Shown: positions 1 to 5,196 of the stretch, in pieces
Position numbering within the stretch: position 1 is the first letter of the stretch
Layout: every line of letters starts with the position of its first letter
DNA from: Chloroflexota bacterium
Lineage (GTDB): Bacteria > Chloroflexota > UBA6077 > FW602-bin22 > JACQUS01
Length of the DNA: 9,821 nt
Assembly: GCA_016210125.1 (NCBI GenBank)
Contig: JACQUS010000408.1
Span: 1 to 9,821, forward strand
Reading direction: 5' to 3'
Notes under the pieces: model-generated
Database searches by the model: none
What the model saw: the letters and a program-made list of their open reading frames with translations, nothing else
What the model was told of the DNA's origin: nothing
Translations under genes and position numbers: made by a program

Positions 1-279
1 CCACGGCCCGACGAGCGCCGTGACGTGCGCCGCCGGCCACTGCGCGCGCAGCAGGCGCAGCGCTGGCGTGGTCAGCAGCAGGTCACCCAGGTGGTCGGGG
101 CGGATGAGTAGGATACGCCGCGGCGGCCAGGCACCGCGCCGGCGCGGCAGAGCGCGGGCGGCGGCGCCCAGCAGGTCGAGCGCCTGCTGGCGTGCGGCTG
201 CTCGGCACCCCCGCCGCCGGTCGTGCGCGACGGCGCGCTCCGGTGCGCCGCTCGTCCAGGAGATCATCCAAGAGATCAT
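1..279 (-). CDS. Glycosyltransferase family 9 (heptosyltransferase-like), N-terminal part, cut by window edge
   Basis: This frame is open from the ATG at 279 to the left edge (93 codons, no stop). Residues 54-74 hold the GT9 N-terminal signature: a hydrophobic beta strand RILLIRP, then DHLGDLLLTTPAL. The Gly-Asp at 65-66 matches the conserved GD of the WaaC/WaaF/RfaF family. Known members transfer a heptose or other sugar from an NDP-sugar onto a membrane-linked acceptor on the cytoplasmic side. The stretch WPPRRILLIRP resembles WPPSRVLLVKP in the GT9 at 623-1804, so the two are probably paralogues. About 50 residues precede the fold, as in that gene. A GGAGG at 291-295 lies 11 bases before the ATG at 279, which is a long spacing. 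A second in-frame ATG at 267 comes from a 12-bp tandem duplication. The sugar and acceptor cannot be told. The family call is good; the start is uncertain. Confidence 0.82.
   Translation of the reverse strand, partial: MISWMISWTSGAPERAVAHDRRRGCRAAARQQALDLLGAAARALPRRRGAWPPRRILLIRPDHLGDLLLTTPALRLLRAQWPAAHVTALVGPW
256..279 (-). repeat. 12-bp tandem duplication containing the start codon
   Basis: Plus strand CCAGGAGATCAT (256-267) is followed directly by CCAAGAGATCAT (268-279), identical at 11 of 12 positions. Read on the minus strand it encodes MISW twice, giving two in-frame ATG codons (279 and 267) for the left-edge GT9. A recent slippage event is the simplest explanation. Confidence 0.8.
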
Positions 280-320
280 CGCTACGGCAGCCTCCGCTAC
301 GTTGAAAATAGCAGGATACG

Positions 321-375
321 CCTCACCCCCGTCCCCCTCTCTATCGCGGATGGAGAGGGGGTGCAGGGGGTGAGG
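321..375. repeat. Hairpin A of copy 1 (nested palindrome)
   Basis: The outer arms CCTCACCCCC (321-330) and GGGGGTGAGG (366-375) are perfect reverse complements. Inside them, CCCCCTCTC (333-341) pairs with GAGAGGGGG (353-361) around an 11-base loop. It is flanked by a further 10-bp perfect inverted repeat, TGAAAATAGC (303-312) and GCTATTTTCA (394-403). Confidence 0.85.
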
Positions 376-493
376 CCCCAGCGCTGGCTGCGAGCTATTT
401 TCATCCGCGATGGTCGCGGCACGCCGCGCCGCGGGGACACCGCATCTGGAAATAGCCCTCCCGGGCGGCCCCGCCCCGCCCCAGGAGGGACCG

Positions 494-518
494 CCAAAGG
501 GGGCGGAGCCCCCTTTGG
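494..518. repeat. Hairpin B of copy 1
   Basis: CCAAAGGGGGC (494-504) pairs perfectly with GCCCCCTTTGG (508-518) around a 3-base loop GGA. The stem has 11 bp. It is preceded seven bases earlier by the C-rich box ending AGGAG (487). Confidence 0.85.
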
Positions 519-622
519 AAGCCTCGTCGCCCCACGGGCGACTGGCCCCCGCTCTGATTCAACAGGATCGGTCCTGGAGCGAGGCCCCACTCGGCACCGG
601 GAATGTCGTCCGAGGTGTAGCC

Positions 623-1804
623 TTACGACGCGGCTCTGTAGCTCTCGAGCAGCCGCTGCGCCGCGGCCCAGACGGTCTCGACGTCCAGTGCGGCCATGCA
701 GCGCCCGGCGCACTGCGGAAACGGGCCACCCCTCCAGCAGGGCCGGCAGTCGAGCGGCACGCGCAGCGCCACGGCGCGCGGCCCGCGCGGCGCGTAGCGC
801 GCCGGTGGCGTCGGTCCGAAAAGCCCGAGCGTCGGCGCGCCGACGGCCGCGGCCAGGTGCAGAGGTCCGCTGTCGTTGCCCACGTAGAGGTCGGCCCGCG
901 CGCAAAGCGCCGCTAGTTCCGGCAGCGCGAGCCGGGCGGTGAGGTCGTGCCAGCGGGCGCCCGGCCGAAGGCCGGCGGCAACGGCGGCCGTGGCCGGGCG
1001 GTCGGACTCCGCGCCGACGACGAGCACCGTCGCGCCGGCGCGCGCTACTAGCCGCGTCGCGAGCGCGGCGTAGCGCTCCGGCGCCCAGCGCTTCGCCAAG
1101 AGCGTCGTGCCGGGGTTCTGCCCACCACCGGGGTGCAGGACGGCCAGCGGCCGCCCGGCGCCGAGCGCGCCAAGCAGCGCGTCGACCTGCTCGGCCGCCC
1201 GCGGGTCGACGACGTAGCGCGGCAGTGGGTCGCGCACCGGCACGTCGAGTGGGCGCAGCACATCCTGGTAGAGGTCGGCCTCGTGGCGGTCGGGCGGTAC
1301 GGGAATACGGCACGTCAGGGCGAGCCCGCGCCCGCGACTATCGAGGCCGGCACGCAGCGGCGCGCCGCTCGCGAGGGCGAGCAGGGCCAGCAGCGGCGAG
1401 CGATCGAGCACCAGCAACCAGTCGAAGCGCTCGCCGTGCAGCCGGCGCCCGAGCCGCAATGCCGCCGCTAGATCAGGTCGGCCGAGGCCGAGCGCGTCGC
1501 TGGAAATGATGCGGCTGAGGTCGGGGTTCGTGGCCACGGCCGGCCGCGCCCAGCTACTGGTGAGCAGCGCCAGGTCGAGGGCCGGGAACGTGGCGCGCAG
1601 CGCGGCGAAGACCGGCGTGGCCATCAGCAGGTCGCCGAAGCAGCAGGGCTTCACGAGCAGGACGCGGCTCGGTGGCCAGGGCCGCTGGCGGCCGGCGTCG
1701 CGGCCGACGCCGGCCAGCGCCGGCCCGGCGATCTGGCACGCCAGATCGACGAGCGCCTCGCGGGCCGTGCATCTAGCGCCGCTCTCCCAGTCCCTCACCC
1801 GCAA
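623..1804 (-). CDS. Glycosyltransferase family 9 (ADP-heptose:LPS heptosyltransferase-like)
   Basis: A full-length GT9 of 393 residues, somewhat longer than typical members because of about 45 extra N-terminal residues. The N-terminal Rossmann-like half starts with RVLLVKPCCFGDLLMATP (47-64), with the conserved Gly-Asp at 57-58. The C-terminal half holds the donor-binding motif NDSGPLHLAAAVGAPTLGLF (310-329). Near the end are four cysteines, C353, C356, C365 and C369, a pattern seen in many family members. By family it is cytoplasmic, transferring a sugar from a nucleotide donor to a lipid-linked glycan. A second GT9 lies downstream across a repeat-filled gap. The start is doubtful: the first codon at 1804 is TTG and a GTG follows at 1798, neither with a clear ribosome site, and the frame stays open upstream. 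Donor and acceptor are unknown; a true heptose pathway is not shown here. Confidence 0.92.
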   Translation of the reverse strand: MRVRDWESGARCTAREALVDLACQIAGPALAGVGRDAGRQRPWPPSRVLLVKPCCFGDLLMATPVFAALRATFPALDLALLTSSWARPAVATNPDLSRIISSDALGLGRPDLAAALRLGRRLHGERFDWLLVLDRSPLLALLALASGAPLRAGLDSRGRGLALTCRIPVPPDRHEADLYQDVLRPLDVPVRDPLPRYVVDPRAAEQVDALLGALGAGRPLAVLHPGGGQNPGTTLLAKRWAPERYAALATRLVARAGATVLVVGAESDRPATAAVAAGLRPGARWHDLTARLALPELAALCARADLYVGNDSGPLHLAAAVGAPTLGLFGPTPPARYAPRGPRAVALRVPLDCRPCWRGGPFPQCAGRCMAALDVETVWAAAQRLLESYRAAS

Positions 1805-1866
1805 CCCTGTGTCGCGCCCCGCTCGCCCGCGAGGCCGGTGTCTCGGTCCGCCCCGACCGCAGACGG

Positions 1867-2100
1867 CTAGGCGCGATCCCGCACGGCTGCCACGCCCGCG
1901 AGCCGGGCGCAGCTTGCGCAGCAGAAGATACGGCCGTCAGCCTCGACGCCATGGCCGATCACCTGGCACCCACAGTGCCGACACGTCGGCGCAAGCGCGT
2001 GGATGGCGCACTCGAAGCTGTCGTACGTGTGTGGCGCACCCTGCGTGATGATCTGGAACGTCTTGTCGTACTCGTTGCCGCAAACCTCGCATCGCGCCAT
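1867..2100 (-). CDS. Small cysteine-rich putative zinc-binding (metallothionein-like) protein
   Basis: A 77-residue protein with nine cysteines: CEVC at 4-7, C31 in FECAIH, CRHCGC at 40-45, and CC-x2-C at 60-64. It also has histidines at 24, 34, 42 and 50. The second half (CxxCxC, then VEADGRIFCCASCA) resembles the C-x-C / Gly-x-x-Phe/Tyr-Cys-x3-Cys pattern of bacterial metallothioneins. The N-terminal CxxC plus the FECAIHALAP segment looks to me like a conserved small-protein family usually left as hypothetical. Binding of zinc or a similar metal is inferred from residue spacing. There is no signal peptide or membrane segment, so it should be cytosolic. The ATG at 2100 has a strong AGGAGG eight bases upstream (2109-2114), the clearest ribosome site in the window. 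Its role, if any, in the surrounding glycan genes is unknown. Confidence 0.85.
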   Translation of the reverse strand: MARCEVCGNEYDKTFQIITQGAPHTYDSFECAIHALAPTCRHCGCQVIGHGVEADGRIFCCASCARLAGVAAVRDRA

Positions 2101-2108
2101 AGTAGCAG

Positions 2109-2115
2109 CCTCCTC
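2109..2115 (-). promoter_or_regulatory. Strong ribosome binding site of the Cys-rich gene
   Basis: On the minus strand this reads GAGGAGG, eight bases before the ATG at 2100. It fixes this start and suggests the small protein is translated efficiently. Confidence 0.75.
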
Positions 2116-2133
2116 GCCACGACGGTAGGTCGC

Positions 2134-2139
2134 ACTATG
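2134..2139 (-). promoter_or_regulatory. Possible -10 element upstream of the Cys-rich gene (weak)
   Basis: Minus-strand CATAGT matches TATAAT at 4 of 6 positions and sits in a locally AT-richer patch (GTACATAGTGCG), 34 bases before the start codon. No convincing -35 box lies 16-18 bases further upstream. A similar ATAGT..GCG patch precedes the NYN gene. This is a suggestion only. Confidence 0.22.
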
Positions 2140-2201
2140 TACACGAGGTGCGGCTATGGCGCGTTGCGCGTTCTGTGAAGAATGACGATGCGATCGCGCG
2201 C

Positions 2202-2663
2202 TCAGCCGCCGGCGCTCAGGTCGGCAAGGGCGAACGTGATCTCGCCGTCGGCGACGAGCTGGCCCTCGACCGTGGCGCGGCAGGCGAGCTTGCCGACCGC
2301 GCCGCGCATCTTGGCCAGCGTCACCTCGAGCCGCAGTGCGTCGCCCGGCCGCACCGGCCGGCGGAAGCGGAAGCCGTCCACCCCGGCGAGCACGCCCATT
2401 GCGCCGGCGCGGGCCCCGGGGCGCCGCGTGCGGCCGACGAGGATGCCACCGGCCTGCGCCAGCGCCTCGATGATGAGCACGCCGGGCATGATCGGCTCGT
2501 CAGGGAAGTGGCCCTGGAAGAACGGTTCGTTGGCCGAGACGTTCTTCAGCGCGACGATGTGCGAGCCGTCGTCGCTCAGCTCCAGCACGCGGTCGACGAG
2601 CAGGAAGGGGTAGCGGTGCGGCAGCGTCGCGCGAATCTCCTTCTGGCCAAGCACGGTGTCCAC
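2202..2663 (-). CDS. fabZ: (3R)-hydroxyacyl-ACP dehydratase FabZ
   Basis: FabZ removes water from 3-hydroxyacyl-ACP to give trans-2-enoyl-ACP in type II fatty acid synthesis, in the cytosol as a hot-dog-fold oligomer. The protein (153 residues, normal for the family) has LPHRYPFLLVDR (14-25) and NEPFFQGHFPDEPIMPG (45-61). The catalytic pair is His52 and Glu66 (LIIEALAQAG), 14 residues apart as in characterised FabZ. The listed start is GTG at 2663, with a poor ribosome site. A second GTG at 2654 has GAGGTGG just upstream (about five bases) and would give MLGQKEIRATLPHRYPF, a more usual N-terminus, so the later start may be right. No other fab or lpx genes are nearby; the gene stands alone between a methyltransferase and a Cys-rich protein. 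The identification is firm. Confidence 0.96.
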   Translation of the reverse strand: MDTVLGQKEIRATLPHRYPFLLVDRVLELSDDGSHIVALKNVSANEPFFQGHFPDEPIMPGVLIIEALAQAGGILVGRTRRPGARAGAMGVLAGVDGFRFRRPVRPGDALRLEVTLAKMRGAVGKLACRATVEGQLVADGEITFALADLSAGG

Positions 2664-2665
2664 CT
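2659..2665 (-). promoter_or_regulatory. Candidate ribosome site favouring the internal GTG start of fabZ
   Basis: Minus-strand GAGGTGG overlaps the first GTG (2663) and lies just upstream of the GTG at 2654. It would serve the later start and not the earlier one, shortening FabZ by three residues. Confidence 0.4.
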
Positions 2666-2702
2666 CGTGCGTTGTCCGCTCTCAGTGATCCGTATCGAGC
2701 CT

Positions 2703-3515
2703 TCAGCCGACGGCCGATGGCTGGCGGCTCCTGGCCGATCCCCGACCACCGACCGCTGATCGCTGATGACTGATGACTGATGGCTTCTTCTGCGCTAGGG
2801 CTATGACCGTCAGCCCGAAGGGTAGGTCGCGCTCGCGCAGCCAGGCCGCCTCCGCGGCGAGCAGCGCCCGGAGCAGGGCGTTCAGCGGCGCGGGCAGCGC
2901 GGCCACGTCCGAGCGCGCGTCGTCGAACAGGCGGCCAGCCAGACGGCGGACGGCGATCGGCCCGAACAGCAGCGTGTTGGCGTAGGTCAGCCGCCGCAGC
3001 CACAGACCGGCTCCTTTCACGAACTGCCGGACCTCCCCGGCCACGTAGCGATGGCGCGTGTGCACGAAGGCGTCGTGCGCGCTGCCCAGCCAGCCGTAGG
3101 CCGGCAGGCGCAGCAGCAGCCAGCCGCGCGGCCGGAGCACGCGGGCGAGCTCGCTCAGGGCGCGCGCTTCATCGGCGATGGACTGATGCTGGAGCACGTC
3201 GAACGAGACGACGAGGTCGAAGGACTCGTCGCGGAAGGGCAGCGCCTCGACCGTCGCCTGCGCCAGGCCGCGGTGGCCGCGGCAGCGCGCGAAGCCGAGG
3301 GCCAGCGGGCTGGCATCGACGCCGGCGGTGCGGCCGTACGACGCGAGGCGGCTCAGCACGCCGCCGGTGCCGCAGCCGGCGTCCAGCACGCGCCAGCCGC
3401 CCCAGGCGCGCGGCAGGTGGCGCTCGAGCAGCGCGGCGCTGATGCCCCACATGCCGCGGTACCACCAGTGGTGGTCCTCGCTCTTGTAGATATTGGCGTA
3501 TTCTTCCGGATTCAT
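2703..3515 (-). CDS. Class I SAM-dependent methyltransferase, repeat-encoded C-terminal tail
   Basis: Residues 43-52, VLDAGCGTGG, are the SAM-binding motif I. An acidic residue ends strand 2 (GVDAS, 65-69), the motif II-like FDLVVSFDVLQH is at 99-110, and motif III-like LRPRGWLLLRLP follows. The N-terminal DHHWWYRG (14-21) resembles methyltransferases found in glycan and lipid clusters that begin with a His-Trp-rich segment. The substrate is unknown; context suggests a sugar or lipid intermediate. The start ATG (3515-3513) overlaps the stop of the NYN gene by one base (TGATG), so translation is probably coupled. The conserved fold seems to end at about residue 244 (ALAQKK). The last 26 residues, from P245, are rich in Ser, Arg and Gly and come almost wholly from a 7-bp tandem repeat, so they are probably an accidental extension. 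Confidence 0.9.
   Translation of the reverse strand: MNPEEYANIYKSEDHHWWYRGMWGISAALLERHLPRAWGGWRVLDAGCGTGGVLSRLASYGRTAGVDASPLALGFARCRGHRGLAQATVEALPFRDESFDLVVSFDVLQHQSIADEARALSELARVLRPRGWLLLRLPAYGWLGSAHDAFVHTRHRYVAGEVRQFVKGAGLWLRRLTYANTLLFGPIAVRRLAGRLFDDARSDVAALPAPLNALLRALLAAEAAWLRERDLPFGLTVIALAQKKPSVISHQRSAVGGRGSARSRQPSAVG
2704..2780. repeat. Heptamer tandem repeat, 11 units, degenerate
   Basis: In plus-strand phase from 2704 the units are CAGCCGA, CGGCCGA, TGGCTGG, CGGCTCC, TGGCCGA, TCCCCGA, CCACCGA, CCGCTGA, TCGCTGA, TGACTGA, TGACTGA. Period 7 holds without a gap over 77 bases; most units end in C-x-GA. The repeat encodes the last 25 residues of the methyltransferase at 2703-3515 and ends one base inside its stop codon. 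Short heptanucleotide repeats are known from intergenic regions of cyanobacteria (STRR sequences); similar ones may occur in other phyla. Confidence 0.85.
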
Positions 3516-5128
3516 CAGCTATGGCCCTCGCCATTTCCGAGGCTACCGGGTTCGAGCTCGAAATCAGAGCCCGCATGCTCTATGATGCGGACGTAACCCG
3601 CTTGCTGCGCCTGCACCGCCAGGTCCTTGAACTTTAGTCCCATCTCCGATAACACAAACGCCGGATCTGTGCTTTTAAGGTGCTCGTGCACCGCGGCCCC
3701 CGTTGTAGCGCGACCTGTGCGACGCAGCTCGACCACAGCATTGCGGAGTCTGGGAAACATCTCGGCCGGTTGGAACGTGATGCGAGCCCTTTGCCCAATC
3801 GTTGGCAACCTCCCGTCTCCGGCAGAAAAGGAAACCCCGCGCCCTCGTTGGACCTCGTCGATCAGCTTCTCAGCGCGCTGGGTGGCCTCCTCGTCGGCAG
3901 CGTTGAACAGGAGCAGCGCCACCGCATCGGGAATGAGCGGGGTCGACGGGCGCTCGTGGAGGATGCCTGTCAAATAGGTGCGATGCATCCGCTCGAGTGC
4001 CGCACTCGCGTCTACGACGAGTCTGAAATAATCGTTCAGCATATCGGGCTCGCGCACGAACTCTGGTGTCCGGCCATCCCGCGACAAACACTTAGCGATG
4101 TTGAGCGTATAAGTGAGTTTCTGAAGCGCCTGAAGCGGGACGTTGAGGCCCTTAGACCGCGCAAATTCGGTCAAGATCTCGGCCATCATGGCAAAGGAAA
4201 GCCCTCGCTCCCCCGCCCTCTCGAACTCCTGCCATAGTCCCTGCACCAGTTGCTGCCGCTGATCCCAGCGCACGAGCGGGACGCGTTTCTGCACCAGGAT
4301 AGCTCGGTAGGCATCCGCAGCCTCAGCAGGGGTGTCGAAACGCAAGTCAGCACCCAGCGATGTTTCCGCGACTTCACTGCCGGCGCCGACCGTGCTGCGT
4401 AATGGGACCAGCGTGCGTTGGCCTCCCGGCCCTGGTTCGCTACGCACCCAACCCGCGCGCTCGGCCTCGGTGAGGAGGTCGTCTAGGCTGAGCCCATAGC
4501 GCCCTAAAGAGAACGACGAGTCGAGTTCTTGCATGAGTTGCAGTGCCAAAGGCCCTGTCGCAACGCCGCCGTGCTGAACCGCCAAACTGACGGCGCGTGC
4601 GAGGAGCACGTATGCGTGCACAGGCGATTCGCGGGCTTCAACGGCAGTCGCCGACACTGGGGGCTCGGCCGGAAGCAACCTGTCGTAGGCGATGAACTCG
4701 TCGCAGGCGCGCTGCAGGACTCCGCTGATTGCACCCTCGATTCCGATACCCGCGACCCGCACCCCGTACCGACGGAGCTTCTGCACGAGGGGCACGAAAT
4801 CGCGGTCGCCGCTAACGATCACGACGGTATCCGGTGGGCGGGCACCAAGCACGATCTCCAGCGCATCGAGCGCGAGCTGAATGTCGGCCGTGTTCTTGTT
4901 GCCGACACCCGTCCATAGCTCAATCATTTCGATGGCGTACCGGTGGAAGTCGGGCACCAGCCGCCGGTTGGTCGACCAGTCCGCGTAGGCCCGGGCAAAC
5001 GCTACCGTCCCCTGTTGGCGGGCTCCTTCCATAACGGCGCCGAGCTGAAAAGGAAGGCCGGCATTCAGCGTCGACAGCCAGAGGTTGTCGACGTCGATGA
5101 AAAGCGCCACCCGATCTTCTGTTGCCAT
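3515..5128 (-). CDS. NYN-domain (PIN-like) RNase with OST-HTH/LOTUS domains
   Basis: A 537-residue protein. Residues 7-150 form an NYN/LabA-type PIN-like nuclease domain: VALFIDVDNL (7-16, acidic D12 and D14), NKNTADIQLALDAL (77-90, D82 and D88) and IVSGDRDFVPLVQKLRRYG (104-122, D108 and D110). This acidic set binds the metal in PIN-like RNases, so the active site looks intact. Residues about 171-245 and 458-527 resemble OST-HTH/LOTUS RNA-binding domains; both end in GW/GYV-type strands (AGWVR, AGYVR). The middle (about 270-440) is helical and unassigned. It has no signal peptide or membrane segment, so cytosolic RNA cleavage or turnover is likely. A GGAGG lies eight bases before the ATG. The gene is visibly less GC-rich than its neighbours (positions 4081-4140: 30/60 GC; 6781-6840 in the aminotransferase: 46/60), which hints at separate ancestry. 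Its target is unknown. Confidence 0.9.
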   Translation of the reverse strand: MATEDRVALFIDVDNLWLSTLNAGLPFQLGAVMEGARQQGTVAFARAYADWSTNRRLVPDFHRYAIEMIELWTGVGNKNTADIQLALDALEIVLGARPPDTVVIVSGDRDFVPLVQKLRRYGVRVAGIGIEGAISGVLQRACDEFIAYDRLLPAEPPVSATAVEARESPVHAYVLLARAVSLAVQHGGVATGPLALQLMQELDSSFSLGRYGLSLDDLLTEAERAGWVRSEPGPGGQRTLVPLRSTVGAGSEVAETSLGADLRFDTPAEAADAYRAILVQKRVPLVRWDQRQQLVQGLWQEFERAGERGLSFAMMAEILTEFARSKGLNVPLQALQKLTYTLNIAKCLSRDGRTPEFVREPDMLNDYFRLVVDASAALERMHRTYLTGILHERPSTPLIPDAVALLLFNAADEEATQRAEKLIDEVQRGRGVSFSAGDGRLPTIGQRARITFQPAEMFPRLRNAVVELRRTGRATTGAAVHEHLKSTDPAFVLSEMGLKFKDLAVQAQQAGYVRIIEHAGSDFELEPGSLGNGEGHS

Positions 5129-5142
5129 GGCGGCAACCTCCG
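5121..5142 (-). promoter_or_regulatory. Ribosome site and start-codon hairpin of the NYN gene
   Basis: On the minus strand GGAGG (5138-5142) is followed by GTTGCC (5137-5132), loop GCCAT, and GGCAAC (5126-5121). The 6-bp perfect stem places the A and U of the start codon (5128-5127) in the loop and directly abuts the ribosome site. It could modulate translation initiation. Confidence 0.5.
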
Positions 5143-5167
5143 GCCGTCGCGTGCGTCGTGCCGCACT

Positions 5168-5173
5168 ACTATA
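5168..5173 (-). promoter_or_regulatory. Possible -10 element of the NYN gene
   Basis: Minus-strand TATAGT matches TATAAT at 5 of 6 positions. It sits in the AT-rich patch TGCATATAGTAGTG within the 68-base gap between the GT2 stop and the NYN start, about 40 bases upstream of the ATG. The -35 region at normal spacing is poor (CGCACG), so the call is tentative. It would give the RNase gene its own promoter inside the glycan gene row. Confidence 0.35.
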
Positions 5174-5196
5174 TGCAGTGACGAGGCAGCCGTGCG

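Larger units (their letters stand above)
303..531. repeat. Composite dispersed repeat, copy 1 (hairpin A, linker, hairpin B)
   Basis: This fills most of the 343-base gap between the two GT9 genes. In plus-strand order it has: an outer arm CCTCACCCCC (321-330); a 9-bp stem, 333-341 with 353-361; the outer arm GGGGGTGAGG (366-375); a linker with TTTTCATCC (398-406) and AAATAGC (450-456); CCCGCCCCGCCCCAGGAG (470-487); and an 11-bp stem, 494-504 with 508-518. The same modules occur in the same order and nearly the same spacing at 8308-8484. No protein-coding gene is apparent here. The rest of the gap (about 532-622) shows nothing recognisable. No T-run follows either stem on either strand, so a standard intrinsic terminator is not supported. 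It could be a REP/BIME-like or MITE-like element. Confidence 0.8.

Noticed and set aside
303..403. Insertion sequence or MITE with 10-bp terminal inverted repeats
   Set aside because: The perfect 10-bp ends are real, but copies 2 and 3 lack these ends, there is no transposase, and I see no target duplication. Kept as a repeat and not called a mobile element.
494..518. Hairpin B as an intrinsic terminator
   Set aside because: The stem and small loop fit, but no T-run follows on either strand, and the same holds at 8462-8484. Termination by such GC-rich stems is possible but unsupported.
297..1313. A 338-codon minus-strand open frame
   Set aside because: It overlaps the GT9 gene in another frame and continues through the repeat element; rich in Arg, Ala and Pro with no domain.
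2704..2780. Heptamer repeats as a CRISPR array or iteron origin
   Set aside because: The units are seven bases with no spacers, degenerate, and lie inside a coding end; no cas or rep gene is present.
3515..5128. Calling the NYN gene a phage-defence system
   Set aside because: There is no partner toxin, sensor or defence gene next to it; the neighbours are glycan and lipid genes. Nuclease plus lower GC alone is not enough.
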